Assembly (NCBI RefSeq): GCF_030269685.1
Contig: NZ_BSTT01000001.1
Span: 372,001-436,000 of the forward strand
DNA from: Actinomycetospora sp. NBRC 106378
Lineage (GTDB): Bacteria; Actinomycetota; Actinomycetes; Mycobacteriales; Pseudonocardiaceae
Direction of reading: 5' to 3'
DNA: 64,000 bases
A program made the position numbers and the translations under genes. The notes under the pieces are model-generated. The model made no database searches. It was not told the DNA's origin and was given only the letters and a program-made list of their open reading frames with translations. This document shows positions 44,756-54,425 of the stretch, piece by piece (positions within the stretch are counted from its first letter, which is position 1; each line of letters opens with the position of its first letter).

Positions 44756-46086
44756 CCCCGACGGGCCGCAGGCGCGCGGTGCTCGCCGTCGTCCTGACCG
44801 CAGGGTCGCTGGGTCTGCTCGCGCCGGGGCTCCCGGTCGCCGCCGCACCCGCCGTCGGGACGGCGACCCCGGTCGCGCCGCCCGCCCCGCCCGCCGCCGA
44901 CCCGGCCGCGCTCGCGGCGCTGCCACGCGCCCCCGACGCCCTGCCCGGGCTGACGTCCCTCGGCCCCTGCCCGGCCGGGGTGGCGCCCGACCCGTTCGAC
45001 GCCCTCACCCCCGAACCCGACGCCGTGCCGGGCGCGAGCGGGCGGGGCGTGCTCGTCGCGGTCGTCGACTCCGGGGTGGCCGCCCACCCGCGGCTCGCGG
45101 GCGGCGTGGTCGACGGCGGTGACTTCGTGGCCGGCGGCTCCGCCGAGGACGACTGCGACGGGCACGGCACGGCCGTCGCGGGGATCGTGGCCGCGGCACC
45201 CGGGGCCGACGACGGCGTCGTGGGGGTCGCCCCCGGCGCCCGCGTCCTCGCCGTGCGCGCCGACACCGCCTGGTCCCGCACCGCCACCGGCGGGGCCGGC
45301 GACGAGGCCGTCCTCGCCCGGGCGGTCCGCGCGGCCGTCGCGGTCCCGGGCGTGCGCGTGCTGACCCTCGCGGTCGCCGCCTGCCGACCGGGCGCAGCCC
45401 TCGTCGGCGGGACCGGACCCGCCGTCGGGGCCCTGCGGGCCGCGATCCGCGACGCCGTCGCCCGCGACGTGGTGGTCGTGGCGGCGGCCGGCAACGTCGG
45501 GCCCGCCTGCCCGGCGAACGACCCGGCGTCGGCGGCGCAGCGGGTGGTCACCGTGCCGGTCCCCGCGTGGTTCGGCGTCGACCCGACCGAGGTGCTGACC
45601 GTCGGCGCCCTCGACGACGACGGCACGCCGGACCGCGCCTCGTTGGCCGGGCCGTGGGTCGGGCTCGCGGCGCCCGGCCGGGTCCCCGCCGCGCTCGACG
45701 CCCGGAGCGCCGGGCTCACCGCCGACCTGACGTTGCCGGGATCGGCGCCCGCGCCCGTCGTCGGGACGAGCTTCGCCGCCGCGCGGGTCGCGGGCGCGGC
45801 GGCACTGCTGCGGGCCCGCTTCCCCACGCTGTCCGCCGCCGAGGTCGTCGCGCGCCTGCGCGGCACCGCGGCGCCGGTCGCCGGGGCGGCGCCCGCCGCC
45901 GTCGGCACCGGCGCCCTCGACGTCGCGGCGGCCCTCGCCGGTGCCCGCCCAGCGGAGCCCGCACCCGTGTCCGCGCCGGTCGCGGGTGGGGGCACGGGGA
46001 GGGCGGCCGTCGTCGGCCTCGCCGTGCTCGTCGCGGTGCTCGCCGGGGTCGTCGGGGTCGTGGTCCGGCGGCGGAGGCGGTCGTGA
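44752..46086 (+). CDS. mycP4: Mycosin, subtilisin-like serine protease of type VII secretion (MycP)
   Basis: The 444-residue S8 protease has a signal peptide (about 1-32) and the catalytic triad Asp106 (AVVDSGV), His138 (DGHGT) and Ser340 (GTSFAAAR). Oxyanion Asn248 lies in AAAGNVG. A C-terminal transmembrane anchor (about 415-437) is followed by an Arg-rich stop-transfer. Mycosins are needed for ESX complex stability and face the outside. The GTG start overlaps the eccD stop and the gene's own stop overlaps eccE (GTGA). Confidence 0.95.
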   Translation: MTPTGRRRAVLAVVLTAGSLGLLAPGLPVAAAPAVGTATPVAPPAPPAADPAALAALPRAPDALPGLTSLGPCPAGVAPDPFDALTPEPDAVPGASGRGVLVAVVDSGVAAHPRLAGGVVDGGDFVAGGSAEDDCDGHGTAVAGIVAAAPGADDGVVGVAPGARVLAVRADTAWSRTATGGAGDEAVLARAVRAAVAVPGVRVLTLAVAACRPGAALVGGTGPAVGALRAAIRDAVARDVVVVAAAGNVGPACPANDPASAAQRVVTVPVPAWFGVDPTEVLTVGALDDDGTPDRASLAGPWVGLAAPGRVPAALDARSAGLTADLTLPGSAPAPVVGTSFAAARVAGAAALLRARFPTLSAAEVVARLRGTAAPVAGAAPAAVGTGALDVAAALAGARPAEPAPVSAPVAGGGTGRAAVVGLAVLVAVLAGVVGVVVRRRRRS

Positions 46087-47264
46087 GCGGACCGCGGACC
46101 GGGGAGCCGACGCTCGGTCCGTTACCCCTGACCGGGGTGCTGCTCGCCCAGGTCGGGCTCGCGTCCGCCCTGGGGCTGCTCGCGCTCGGTGCCGGTCTCC
46201 CCGTCGCCGGGGTGGTCCTCTCCCTGGCCCTCGTCGCCGGTCTCGTCCGGGTGCGCGGTGAGCTGCTCGGGACGTGGGCGGTCCTCGCGCTCCGCCACCG
46301 CGCCCGACCGCGCGAGGTCCCCGGCTCCGATCCCGACGAGGGGGTGGGGCTGCCCGCCGTCGACGCGGCGGTGGGCCCGCTCGTCGTCGTCGACACCGTC
46401 GACCACGACGGCCGCGCGATCGCGCTGCTCGGCGGGGAGGACGGTGCGTGGAGCGCCGTCCTCGTGCCCGAGACCGACGGCCTGCCGTTGCTGCTCGACC
46501 CGCCCGACGGCGGGGCCGGCGGAGAGGACGGGGTCGGCGGCGGACCCGGTGGTCTGCCGGTCGGGGCACTGGCGGGCACGTTGTCCGACCGCGGCGTCGT
46601 CGTCGACGCCGTGACGGTGGTGCGGCACGTGCGGCCGGGCGCGCCCACGGGACCCGCCCGCGACGCGCACCGCGAGGTCCTCGGCCCGCTGTCCGACGCC
46701 GCGCACCGGAGCACGTGGCTGGTGGTGCGCTTCGACCCGCAGCGCTGTCCCGAGGCGGTGACCGCGCGGGGCGGCGGGGTGCTCGGGGCGCGCCGGGCGC
46801 TCGTCGGCTCCCTCGCCCGGATCGGCCGGGTCCTCGCCGACCACGGCGTGCCGGTCCGCCCGCTCGACGGCGTCGGGGTCCGGGAGGCGGTCGCCGTCGC
46901 GGCCGGCACCGACCTCGACCGCACGCCGGGCGGCGTGCAGGAGCGCTGGGACGCCGTGGTGCTCGGGGAGGTCGGGCACGCCACCTGGTCGGCGGCCGCG
47001 CTGCCGGAGGCGTTCGACCTCGACGCCCTCGTCGCGCCGGACGCGGTGTCCACGGTCGCCCTCGCCCTCGTCGCCGAGGACGACCCCGCCGAGGTGGGCC
47101 TGGACCTGCACGTCCGGGTCACCGGGCTCGGGCCGACCGACGTCGTCACCGCCGGCCGCGGGCTCGTCGCCGCCGCCCGGGCCCGCGGCGTGCACCTGGA
47201 CCCGCTGCACGGCCGGCAGTCGTCCGGCCTGCGCGCCACCCTGCCCGTCGGCGGAGCCCGATGA
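46083..47264 (+). CDS. eccE4: Type VII secretion protein EccE
   Basis: The 393-residue protein has two N-terminal membrane helices (about 14-35 and 38-58), then a soluble domain with the EccE pattern RPREVPGSDP and WSAVLVPE. Further on come ASRRALVGSLARI-like and VREAVAVAAG segments. EccE sits at the periphery of ESX membrane complexes. M. tuberculosis ESX-4 lacks eccE but other actinobacterial ESX-4 loci have it. Four-base overlaps join it to mycP and to the next gene. Confidence 0.82.
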   Translation: MSGPRTGEPTLGPLPLTGVLLAQVGLASALGLLALGAGLPVAGVVLSLALVAGLVRVRGELLGTWAVLALRHRARPREVPGSDPDEGVGLPAVDAAVGPLVVVDTVDHDGRAIALLGGEDGAWSAVLVPETDGLPLLLDPPDGGAGGEDGVGGGPGGLPVGALAGTLSDRGVVVDAVTVVRHVRPGAPTGPARDAHREVLGPLSDAAHRSTWLVVRFDPQRCPEAVTARGGGVLGARRALVGSLARIGRVLADHGVPVRPLDGVGVREAVAVAAGTDLDRTPGGVQERWDAVVLGEVGHATWSAAALPEAFDLDALVAPDAVSTVALALVAEDDPAEVGLDLHVRVTGLGPTDVVTAGRGLVAAARARGVHLDPLHGRQSSGLRATLPVGGAR

Positions 47265-47956
47265 CCCGCCGCGCGCCCGCCCGGCGTCCTCCGACGCTGC
47301 GGCGCCCGGTCGACTCCCTCGGCGGGGTCCGCGCGCCCGTGACGCCCGCCGGGGTGGTGCTCGGCGCCGACGCGGCCGGGGAGCCGGTGAGCCTCGCGGT
47401 GCTGCGCCCCGTCGGGACCCGCATCGTCGTCCTCGGGGCGTTCCACCTCGCGCGGCAGATCGCGCTGCGGACCGTCGCCCAGGGCGCACGCCTCGCCGTC
47501 ACCACGGGGCGGGCGGCGGCCTGGGAGCCGATCGCGCGGGCCGCCGACGACCCCGACCGTGTCCGCGTCGGGGCGGACGTCGACCTCGCGGACCCGGACG
47601 AGCGGACCCCCGGCGACACCGACACCCTGCTGACCGTGCGGGACCGCGGCGCCGCCCCGGTGGGGCCGGGTGCCACCGCCGCCCCGTGGCGTACCGCGCT
47701 GCTGGTCCTGCCCTCGCTCACCCCGGCCGTCGCCGACGCCGCGGACGACGCCGACGTCGTGCTCCTCGGCCGGATGCCACCGCAGGAGGCCGACCTCGCG
47801 ACCCGGCTGTGGCGGCTGACCGACCCGATGGCCGAGACCCTGCGGACGCTGCCGGACCACGGCGTCGTCGCACTCGGCCGCAACCTCTGGCGCCGGCTCG
47901 ACCTCGTGACCGCCGACCGGGAGAGCGCGCTCCTGGGGCCCGTGCGCCGCGCCTGA
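47261..47956 (+). CDS. ESX-4-linked hypothetical protein, 231 residues
   Basis: I do not recognise this family. An Arg/Pro-rich N terminus (about 1-20) is followed by a soluble alpha/beta domain: GVVLGADAAGEPVSLAVLRPVGTRIVVLG-like strands and AFHLARQIALRTVAQGARLAVTT. The pattern suggests a P-loop-like or EccC-related ATPase-accessory fold without Walker motifs. The ATG overlaps the eccE stop (ATGA), so it is the last gene of the eccD-mycP-eccE operon and probably a secretion component. It converges with truA with one base between the stops. Confidence 0.7.
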   Translation: MTRRAPARRPPTLRRPVDSLGGVRAPVTPAGVVLGADAAGEPVSLAVLRPVGTRIVVLGAFHLARQIALRTVAQGARLAVTTGRAAAWEPIARAADDPDRVRVGADVDLADPDERTPGDTDTLLTVRDRGAAPVGPGATAAPWRTALLVLPSLTPAVADAADDADVVLLGRMPPQEADLATRLWRLTDPMAETLRTLPDHGVVALGRNLWRRLDLVTADRESALLGPVRRA

Positions 47957-47957
47957 G

Positions 47958-48785
47958 TCAGCGGTCGAGCGTGCGCACCGCGCGGGTGGCGGTCGCCCGC
48001 GCGGCGAGCGCACCGTCGTCGGGATAGTCGACCCCGACGAGCCGCAGCCCGTGGGCCGCCACGACATGGATCTCCGACGAGCGGCGGGCCGCCGTGAGCA
48101 GCGACGCCGGCCAGTCCACGGGTCGGCGTCCCTCGCCGACCGCGAGCAGGGCGCCGACCAGCGAGCGCACCATGGAGTGGCAGAAGGCGTCGGCCGACAG
48201 CCGTGCCTCGACGACGTCGCGCTCGCCGTCGAGCGGGTGCCACGTCAGGTGCTGCAGCTCGCGGATCGTGGTGGCACCGGCGCGGGGGCGGCAGAACGCG
48301 GCGAAGTCGTGCTCACCGAGCAGTGACCGGCTCGCCGCCCCCATCGCCGCGACGTCCAGCGGGCGCGGCCAGCGCAGGGTGTCGCGGGCGCGCAGCGGCT
48401 CCGGGCCGGACGGGGCGGTGCAGACGCGGTAGGCGTAGTGCCGGCGGACGGCGGAGAAGCGGGCGTCGAACCCGCCGGGGGCGACGGCCGCACGGTGGAC
48501 GCGGACGTCGGGCGGGAGCATGCGGGCGAGGCGACGCACCAGGCCGTCGGGGACGGTGCCCCCGTCCGCGAGCAGGGCGTTGCCGGGCACCACGTCGGTG
48601 TGCACGACCTGCGCGTCGGCGTGCACGCCGGCGTCGGTGCGGCCCGCGACGGTGAGCGCCACCGGCTGCCGGGCGAGGGTCGTCAGAGTCTCCTCGAGCA
48701 CGCCCTGGACGGTCCGCAGCTCCGGCTGTCGGGCCCACCCGGCGAAGTCGGTGCCGTCGTAGGCCAGGTCGAGCCGCAGCCGCAC
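47958..48785 (-). CDS. truA: tRNA pseudouridine(38-40) synthase
   Basis: This 275-residue TruA has catalytic Asp51 in [10 protein letters not shown]. The N-terminal [14 protein letters not shown] and the C-terminal [17 protein letters not shown] are conserved. It modifies the anticodon arm of many tRNAs. It starts with GTG after a strong hairpin that follows rplQ, so it may be expressed partly by read-through from the alpha operon. Confidence 0.97.
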   Translation of the reverse strand: MRLRLDLAYDGTDFAGWARQPELRTVQGVLEETLTTLARQPVALTVAGRTDAGVHADAQVVHTDVVPGNALLADGGTVPDGLVRRLARMLPPDVRVHRAAVAPGGFDARFSAVRRHYAYRVCTAPSGPEPLRARDTLRWPRPLDVAAMGAASRSLLGEHDFAAFCRPRAGATTIRELQHLTWHPLDGERDVVEARLSADAFCHSMVRSLVGALLAVGEGRRPVDWPASLLTAARRSSEIHVVAAHGLRLVGVDYPDDGALAARATATRAVRTLDR

Positions 48786-48799
48786 CGGGGCCGGAGACG

Positions 48800-48837
48800 C
48801 CCCGGGCCCGCCGTCGTGGTCGACGGCGGGCCCGGGG
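48800..48837 (-). terminator. Hairpin between rplQ and truA
   Basis: The 17-bp arms are perfect (48800-48816 and 48821-48837) with a TGGT loop. It is a probable end of the alpha operon. Confidence 0.75.
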
Positions 48838-48862
48838 TGGTCGTGCTCGGGAGCGGGTCCGG

Positions 48863-49585
48863 TCAGGACTCGTCCTTCTTGGTGTCGTCGGTCGAGAGAC
48901 CCGCGGCGTCCGCGGCGTTCTCCGCCATGGGCTCCGGGACCTCGTCGGCCTCGGTGTCCGTGGACGACGCCGTGTCGGTGGTCGCCCCGGATCCGCCGCC
49001 GACCTCGGTGGTCGTCGCCTCGGCCGTGGTGGCCTCCTCGGCCAGCACCGGGGTGTCGGCGTCGGTGCCCACGGCCTCCTCGGCCGCCGCACCGTCGGCG
49101 GTGGTGTCGTCCGACTCCGCGGCGGCGATCGTCGCCGCGGTGGCGGCCGCGCCGGTGGCCGCGCCGCCGACCTCGGTCTGCCGCGATGCTGCCGAGCGGG
49201 TGGCCGCCGACGCCTCGGTCGAGGCCAGCTTCTCGTTGACCAGCTCGATGATCGCCATCGGAGCGTTGTCGCCCTTGCGCGGCAGCGTCTTGATGATGCG
49301 CGTGTAGCCACCGGGACGGTCGGCGAAGAACGGCCCGATCTCGGCGATCAGGCGGTGCACGACGTCCTTGTCGCGGATCACCGTGGAGATCTCGCGACGG
49401 TTGTGGAGGTCGCCCTTCTTCGCCTTCGTGATGAGGCGCTCGGCGTACGGGCGCAGGCGCTCGGCCTTGGCGCGCGTGGTGTGGATCCGGCCGTGCGTGA
49501 AGAGCGACGTGGCCAGGTTGGCCAGCATCAGCTTCTGGTGCGCGGGGGATCCGCCGAGGCGGGGGCCCTTGGTGGGCTGGGGCAT
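48863..49585 (-). CDS. rplQ: 50S ribosomal protein L17 with long acidic C-terminal extension
   Basis: The L17 core (1-118) has [49 protein letters not shown] and MAIIELV. The remaining 120 residues are an Ala/Thr/Glu/Asp-rich, low-complexity tail ([21 protein letters not shown]), far longer than in E. coli (127 residues total). Such tails occur in actinobacteria and vary greatly in length. It is last of the rpsM-rpsK-rpsD-rpoA-rplQ group. Confidence 0.97.
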   Translation of the reverse strand: MPQPTKGPRLGGSPAHQKLMLANLATSLFTHGRIHTTRAKAERLRPYAERLITKAKKGDLHNRREISTVIRDKDVVHRLIAEIGPFFADRPGGYTRIIKTLPRKGDNAPMAIIELVNEKLASTEASAATRSAASRQTEVGGAATGAAATAATIAAAESDDTTADGAAAEEAVGTDADTPVLAEEATTAEATTTEVGGGSGATTDTASSTDTEADEVPEPMAENAADAAGLSTDDTKKDES

Positions 49586-49612
49586 TCTCGTGCTCCTGTC
49601 TCAGGCGCCTTT

Positions 49613-49645
49613 CCTCCCCGGGCCCTCGGCGAGGGCCCGGGGAGG
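49613..49645 (-). terminator. Perfect hairpin in the rpoA-rplQ spacer
   Basis: The 15-bp arms (49613-49627 and 49631-49645) enclose a 3-base loop GGC. It lies within an operon, so it may attenuate rather than end transcription, or protect the 3' end of upstream mRNA. Confidence 0.6.
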
Positions 49646-49673
49646 GGGCAGTACGTCAGAGCTCTCGCGTGAA

Positions 49674-50741
49674 CTAGAGCTGCTCGGTCTCGGCGTAGTC
49701 CTGGCCGTCGTCGTTGCCGAACGACCCGTACCCGCCGCCCTCGCCGTAGGACTCGTAGCCCTCCGACGGGTAGTCGGACGCGGCCGCGCTCGGGTCGAAC
49801 CCGGGCGGGCTGTCCTTCAGGGCCAGCCCGAGGCCGGCCAGCTTCATCTTGACCTCGTCGATGGACTTCGCACCGAAGTTGCGGATGTCCAACAGGTCGG
49901 CCTCCGAGCGGCCGACGAGCTCGCCGACCGTGTGGATGCCCTCCCGCTTGAGGCAGTTGTAGGACCGGACCGTGAGGTCGAGGTCCTCGATGGGCATCGC
50001 GAACGCGGCGATCGAGTCGGCCTCGGCGGGCGAGGGCCCGATCTCGATGCCCTCCGCGTCGACGTTGAGCTCGCGGGCCAGACCGAACAGCTCGACGAGC
50101 GTGCGGCCGGCGGACGCGATGGCGTCGCGCGGGGTGATCGAGGGCTTGGTCTCGACGTCGAGGATCAGCTTGTCGAAGTCGGTGCGCTGCTCGACGCGGG
50201 TCGCCTCGACCTTGTAGCTGACCTTCATCACCGGCGAGTAGATCGAGTCGACCGGGATGCGGCCGATCTCGGCGCCGGAGGCCTTGTTCTGGGCGGCGGG
50301 GACGTAACCGCGGCCACGCTCCACCACCAGCTCGACCTCGAGGCGGCCCTGGTCGTTCAGGGTCGCGATGTGGAGGTCCGGGTTGTGCACGGTCACGCCG
50401 GCGGGCGGGACGATGTCCCCCGCCGTCACCGTGCCCGGGCCCTGCTTGCGCAGGTACATCGTCGCCGGCTCGTCCTCCTCGGAGCTCACGACGAGCTCCT
50501 TGAGGTTCAGGATGATGTCGGTGACGTCCTCCTTCACCCCCGGGACGGTGGTGAACTCGTGGAGGACCCCGTCGACCCGGATCGAGGTCACGGCCGCGCC
50601 CGGGATGGACGACAGCAGGGTCCGCCGCAGCGAGTTGCCGAGGGTGTAGCCGAAGCCCGGCTCGAGCGGCTCGATGATGAACCGCGACCGGGTCTCGTCG
50701 ACCGGCTCCTCCGAGAGGGCCGGGCGCTGGGAGATCAGCAA
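49674..50741 (-). CDS. rpoA: DNA-directed RNA polymerase subunit alpha
   Basis: The 355-residue alpha subunit starts [12 protein letters not shown]. Its N-terminal assembly domain has [21 protein letters not shown]. The C-terminal DNA-binding domain (about 250-315) has [22 protein letters not shown] and [15 protein letters not shown]. An acidic Tyr/Gly-rich tail follows. The start codon is TTG (50741) with GGAAAG upstream, which is rare for such a highly expressed essential gene. Confidence 0.98.
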   Translation of the reverse strand: MLISQRPALSEEPVDETRSRFIIEPLEPGFGYTLGNSLRRTLLSSIPGAAVTSIRVDGVLHEFTTVPGVKEDVTDIILNLKELVVSSEEDEPATMYLRKQGPGTVTAGDIVPPAGVTVHNPDLHIATLNDQGRLEVELVVERGRGYVPAAQNKASGAEIGRIPVDSIYSPVMKVSYKVEATRVEQRTDFDKLILDVETKPSITPRDAIASAGRTLVELFGLARELNVDAEGIEIGPSPAEADSIAAFAMPIEDLDLTVRSYNCLKREGIHTVGELVGRSEADLLDIRNFGAKSIDEVKMKLAGLGLALKDSPPGFDPSAAASDYPSEGYESYGEGGGYGSFGNDDGQDYAETEQL

Positions 50742-50791
50742 GGTCTTTCCTTCCGATGCTCGGGCATCCGCTATTTGATGCCGAACGGGGA

Positions 50792-50821
50792 GCCCGACCC
50801 GGCAGGATCGCCGGGTCGGGC
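50792..50821 (-). terminator. Hairpin in the rpsD-rpoA spacer
   Basis: GCCCGACCCGGC pairs perfectly with GCCGGGTCGGGC around a 6-base loop. There is no T-run. It may modulate rpoA expression relative to rpsD. Confidence 0.5.
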
Positions 50822-50829
50822 CGGTCGTG

Positions 50830-51435
50830 CTACTTCGAGTAGAACTCGACGATCAGCTGCTCGGACACGGGCGTGTCGATCTGCGCCCGCTCGGGCAGCT
50901 GGTGCACGAAGATGCGCAGCGTCTCCGGGACGACCTGGAGCCAGCCGGGGACCGGGCGGTCGCCGAACGACTCCTTCGCGTCCACGAAGGGCAGCATGTT
51001 CCGCGACTTGTCGCGGACGTCGATGATGTCGTACTGCGTCACCCGGAAGCTGGGGACGTCCACCTTCTGGCCGTTGACCAGGAAGTGGCCGTGCCCGACC
51101 AGCTGGCGGGCCGCACGACGGGTGCGGGCCAGGCCGGCGCGGTAGACGACCGAGTCGAGGCGCGACTCGAGCAGGCGCAGGAACTCGTCGCCGGTCTTGC
51201 CCTCGCGACGGTTCGCCTCCTCGTAGTACTTGCGCATCTGCTTCTCGAGGACCCCGTAGGTGAAGCGGACCTTCTGCTTCTCCTGGATCTGCATGAGGTA
51301 CTCGGATTCCTTGATGCGGATCCGACCGTGCTGCCCCGGGGGGTACGGGCGGCGCTCGAAGGACTTGTCGCCGCCGACGAGGTCGACCTTGAGGCGACGG
51401 GACTTACGGGTGACGGGACCGGTGTAGCGAGCCAT
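50830..51435 (-). CDS. rpsD: 30S ribosomal protein S4
   Basis: This 201-residue S4 has the N-terminal [14 protein letters not shown] without the zinc-binding Cys set (a C-minus paralogue). The S4 RNA-binding domain is around [26 protein letters not shown]4 nucleates 30S assembly and often represses its own operon. It lies 20 bases after rpsK. Confidence 0.98.
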   Translation of the reverse strand: MARYTGPVTRKSRRLKVDLVGGDKSFERRPYPPGQHGRIRIKESEYLMQIQEKQKVRFTYGVLEKQMRKYYEEANRREGKTGDEFLRLLESRLDSVVYRAGLARTRRAARQLVGHGHFLVNGQKVDVPSFRVTQYDIIDVRDKSRNMLPFVDAKESFGDRPVPGWLQVVPETLRIFVHQLPERAQIDTPVSEQLIVEFYSK

Positions 51436-51455
51436 CTCTCTTCTCTCCTCTCGCC

Positions 51456-51866
51456 CTAGACCCGGCGCCGCTTGGGCGGGCGGCAGCCGTTGTGCGGCTG
51501 GGGCGTGACGTCGGAGATGGTCCCGACCTCGAGGCCCGCGGCCTGCAGCGAACGGATCGCGGTCTCACGACCGGACCCCGGGCCCTTGACGAAGACGTCG
51601 ACCTTCTTCATGCCGTGCTCGGCCGCCTTGCGGGCCGCGTTCTCGGCGGCCATCTGGGCGGCGAACGGCGTCGACTTGCGCGAGCCCTTGAAGCCGACGT
51701 GGCCGGCGGAGGCCCACGCGATCACCGCACCGGTCGGGTCGGTGATCGAGACGATGGTGTTGTTGAAGGTGCTCTTGATGTGGGCCTGGCCCTGGGAGAT
51801 GTTCTTCTTCTCCCGGCGGCGCACCTTCTTGGCGCCCGCGGCGCCGGTACGAGTCCTGGGTGGCAT
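51456..51866 (-). CDS. rpsK: 30S ribosomal protein S11
   Basis: This 136-residue S11 has [23 protein letters not shown] and [21 protein letters not shown]. Its C terminus is [18 protein letters not shown]. It is part of the platform of the small subunit. It lies 30 bases after rpsM. Confidence 0.98.
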   Translation of the reverse strand: MPPRTRTGAAGAKKVRRREKKNISQGQAHIKSTFNNTIVSITDPTGAVIAWASAGHVGFKGSRKSTPFAAQMAAENAARKAAEHGMKKVDVFVKGPGSGRETAIRSLQAAGLEVGTISDVTPQPHNGCRPPKRRRV

Positions 51867-51896
51867 GCAAAAACTCCTGAGGTGATCGGGCCCCGC

Positions 51897-52277
51897 CTAC
51901 TTGCGGGTGGCCTTCTTCTTGCCGGCGACGGTCTTCTTCGGACCCTTGCGCGAGCGGGCGTTGGTCTTCGTCCGCTGGCCGTGGACCGGGAGGTTCCGCC
52001 GGTGACGCAGGCCCTGGTAGCTGCCGATCTCGACCTTGCGCCGGATGTCCGCCTGGACCTCACGACGCAGGTCACCCTCGACCCGGAGGTTCTGCTCGAT
52101 GAACGAACGGATCGCCGCGGCGTCCGAGTCGCTCAGGTCCTTGCTCCGCAGGTCCGGGTCGATGCCCGTCTCGCGGAGGATCTCCTTCGACCGGCTGCGG
52201 CCGATCCCGAAGATGTAGGTCAGCGCGATCTCCATCCGCTTCTCGCGGGGGAGGTCGACGCCGGAAATGCGTGCCAT
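51897..52277 (-). CDS. rpsM: 30S ribosomal protein S13
   Basis: This 126-residue S13 has [24 protein letters not shown] and the H2TH-like region. The basic tail [19 protein letters not shown] contacts P-site tRNA. It is separated from rpmJ by 162 bases containing a 9-bp hairpin at 52327-52348. Confidence 0.98.
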   Translation of the reverse strand: MARISGVDLPREKRMEIALTYIFGIGRSRSKEILRETGIDPDLRSKDLSDSDAAAIRSFIEQNLRVEGDLRREVQADIRRKVEIGSYQGLRHRRNLPVHGQRTKTNARSRKGPKKTVAGKKKATRK

Positions 52278-52439
52278 GTGGCGACGTACTCCTCGTGTCG
52301 TTCGGGAGGTCTGGTTCCCCGTCCGTCCCGACGACCGCTGTCGTCGGGCCCCGGCCTCCCGCCGGGGGTGGTTCCGCCGGGACTGTGCCGGCGTAGGTAC
52401 GGGGGTGTGCTCACCCGGGCGGACCCGGGTGCGTGGGCG

Positions 52440-52553
52440 TCAGCCCTGGCGCTGCTTGTGACGCAGGTTGTCGCAGATGACCATGACCCGCCCGTGACGG
52501 CGGACCACCTGGCACTTCGCGCAGATTCGCTTGACGCTCGGCTGGACCTTCAC
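52440..52553 (-). CDS. rpmJ: 50S ribosomal protein L36
   Basis: This 37-residue L36 begins [14 protein letters not shown] and ends LRHKQRQG. The zinc ribbon ligands Cys11, Cys14, Cys27 and His32 are present. The GTG start at 52553 lies 21 bases after the infA stop, the standard infA-rpmJ-rpsM order. Confidence 0.97.
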   Translation of the reverse strand: MKVQPSVKRICAKCQVVRRHGRVMVICDNLRHKQRQG

Positions 52554-52574
52554 GATCTCGTCCTCGCTGCCTGG

Positions 52575-52796
52575 TTACTTGTAGCGGTAGACGATGCGAC
52601 CGCGCGACAGGTCGTACGGCGAGAGCTCGACCACGACCTTGTCCTCGGGGAGGATTCGGATGTAGTGCTGCCGCATCTTGCCGCTGATGTGCGCCAGGAC
52701 CTTGTGCCCGTTCTCGAGCTCGACCCGGAACATCGCGTTGGGCAGGGGCTCGACGACCCGGCCCTCGACCTCGATGGCGCCGTCCTTCTTCGCCAT
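52575..52796 (-). CDS. infA: Translation initiation factor IF-1
   Basis: This 73-residue OB-fold protein has [42 protein letters not shown] and the end [13 protein letters not shown]-1 binds the ribosomal A site during initiation. It is first of the alpha operon here. A TACACT -10-like box on the minus strand at 52995-53000 would give a long leader of about 190 bases. Confidence 0.98.
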   Translation of the reverse strand: MAKKDGAIEVEGRVVEPLPNAMFRVELENGHKVLAHISGKMRQHYIRILPEDKVVVELSPYDLSRGRIVYRYK

Positions 52797-53116
52797 GTCC
52801 TCCGCACTCTCGCGCCGCCGTGGATCCCGCGTCTCCCGGTACGGTCCGGGGCACGCACTCACCGCGGCGGCTTCGTCGTCCCGCCGTGCCACCGCCACGC
52901 GGGTGCGTGGCGGATCGGGTGCGTGACGAGGTGCCGGACCGCACCGGCCCGATCAGGCTCGTGAGGAACGGCACGACACGCGCACCAGCTCCTCAGTGTA
53001 CGCGGGGCGTGTCGGGGCCCCGGTGGCCGGGTGTCCCCGCCGGCCGAGGAGTCAGCATTGACCGTTTCTCGGCCCGACGACACGATGTCGACCACCCGAG
53101 CATCGAGGAGGAGCAC
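52797..53116. other. 320-bp divergent region between infA and the SDR gene
   Basis: No gene is seen. It holds a minus-strand -10-like TACACT (52995-53000) for infA. It also holds a plus-strand TTGACC (53058-53063), 17-base spacer, CACGAT (53081-53086) for the SDR gene. The infA leader would be unusually long and might be regulatory. Confidence 0.45.
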
Positions 53117-53896
53117 GTGGACGTCGAGGGTGTCGTCGCACTGGTGACCGGAGGGGCGTCCGGCCTCGGCCGGGCGACCGTGGAGAAGCTGCACGCGCAG
53201 GGTGCGTCGGTGGTGATCGTCGACCTGCCGTCCTCGGCGGGCGCCGACGTCGCCTCGGGCCTCGGGGAGCGGGCGGTGTTCGCGCCCGCGGACGTCACCG
53301 ACCCGGAGCAGGTCACCGCGGCGATCGACGCCGCGGCCGGGCTGGGCACGCTGCGCGTCGCGATCAACTGCGCGGGCATCGGGAGTGCGCACCGCACGGC
53401 GGGCCGCAAGGGCCCGTTCCCGCTCGAGGACTTCACGCGGGTGCTGACCGTGAACCTGGTCGGCACGTTCAACGTCATCCGGCTGGCCGCCCAGGCCATG
53501 AGCGAGAACGGGTCGCTCACCGACCCCGGCGTGGACACCGGCGACCGCGGGGTCATCGTCAACACCGCCTCGGTGGCGGCCTTCGACGGCCAGATCGGCC
53601 AGGCGGCCTACTCGGCCTCCAAGGGCGGCATCGTCGGGATGACGCTGCCGATCGCCCGGGACCTCGCCTCGCTCGGCATCCGGGTCTGCACGATCGCTCC
53701 CGGGCTGTTCCACACCCCGCTGTTCGCCACCCTGCCGCAGGAGCACATCGACTCGCTCGGCGCCCAGGTCCCGCACCCGTCGCGTCTGGGCGACCCGACC
53801 GAGTACGCCGCGCTCGCCGCGCACATCGTCGAGAACCCGATGCTCAACGGCGAGACGATCCGGCTCGACGGCGCGATCCGGATGGCGCCGAAGTAG
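53117..53896 (+). CDS. Short-chain dehydrogenase/reductase (3-hydroxyacyl-CoA dehydrogenase type 2-like)
   Basis: This 259-residue classical SDR has the NAD motif TGGASGLG (11-18), NCAG at 84-87, and the catalytic Ser152, Tyr165 and Lys169 (YSASK). The insert [25 protein letters not shown] and the C-terminal [16 protein letters not shown] match the HSD10/3-hydroxyacyl-CoA dehydrogenase type II group. That group acts in fatty acid or branched-chain amino acid oxidation. The GTG start has GAGGAG upstream. It is the only plus-strand gene in the ribosomal gene region and lies between infA and map. Confidence 0.92.
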   Translation: MDVEGVVALVTGGASGLGRATVEKLHAQGASVVIVDLPSSAGADVASGLGERAVFAPADVTDPEQVTAAIDAAAGLGTLRVAINCAGIGSAHRTAGRKGPFPLEDFTRVLTVNLVGTFNVIRLAAQAMSENGSLTDPGVDTGDRGVIVNTASVAAFDGQIGQAAYSASKGGIVGMTLPIARDLASLGIRVCTIAPGLFHTPLFATLPQEHIDSLGAQVPHPSRLGDPTEYAALAAHIVENPMLNGETIRLDGAIRMAPK

Positions 53897-53917
53897 CGGC
53901 GGCCCCGTCCGTCCCCG

Positions 53918-54367
53918 CTACGCGCGGGGGCGGACCGTCGCCCGGCCGAGTCCCCCGAGGGCGAGCGCCACGCCCCACGGGCCGGCCACCCAGATCCACC
54001 ACGGGTACACGACGGCCGCGGTCCCGACCGAGACCGCCAGCCAGATCACCACGTTGACCAGGCTCACCGTCGCCCAGACCGCGACCGCGCCCCGACCGGA
54101 GCCGCACGGCCCCGGCGGGGCCATCGGCATCGCCGGGAGCGCCGGTTCCCGACGGCGGGTCGGGGCGGGTCGCGCCGGGGCCGCCGACCGCGGCAGGTCG
54201 GCGAGCAGCGGCGTGAGGTCGTCCCGGACGACGGCGGCGTGCGCGGCCCGGACACGCTCGTCGTACTCGGCGAGGGTCAACCGGCCCTCGCCGTGCGCCG
54301 CGACGAGCCGTTCCGCGACCTGCTCGCGCTCGGCGTCCGACACCCGTACCGCGCCCTGCTCCGTCAT
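53918..54367 (-). CDS. DUF1707 SHOCT-like domain protein with two membrane helices
   Basis: The 149-residue protein has an N-terminal DUF1707 domain (about 6-60: VRVSDAEREQVAERLVAAHGEGRLTLAEYDERV). A Pro/Arg-rich linker and two hydrophobic helices follow (about 93-115 and 118-138), the second ending in GGLGRATVRPRA. Such proteins are common in actinobacteria and have unknown membrane roles. It is convergent with the SDR gene (21 bases between) and lies downstream of map. Confidence 0.88.
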   Translation of the reverse strand: MTEQGAVRVSDAEREQVAERLVAAHGEGRLTLAEYDERVRAAHAAVVRDDLTPLLADLPRSAAPARPAPTRRREPALPAMPMAPPGPCGSGRGAVAVWATVSLVNVVIWLAVSVGTAAVVYPWWIWVAGPWGVALALGGLGRATVRPRA

Positions 54368-54425
54368 GACGGCCTCCCCGGTCGTTCGTCCTACCGGGAG
54401 AGTACCCAGATAGCGGAGAGTTCAG

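Noticed and set aside
39202..46086. A very long open frame on the plus strand across the eccC gene
   Set aside because: It is antisense to eccC, which has clear ATPase motifs. Only its last 444 codons are real, and they are mycP. GC-rich DNA leaves antisense frames open by chance.
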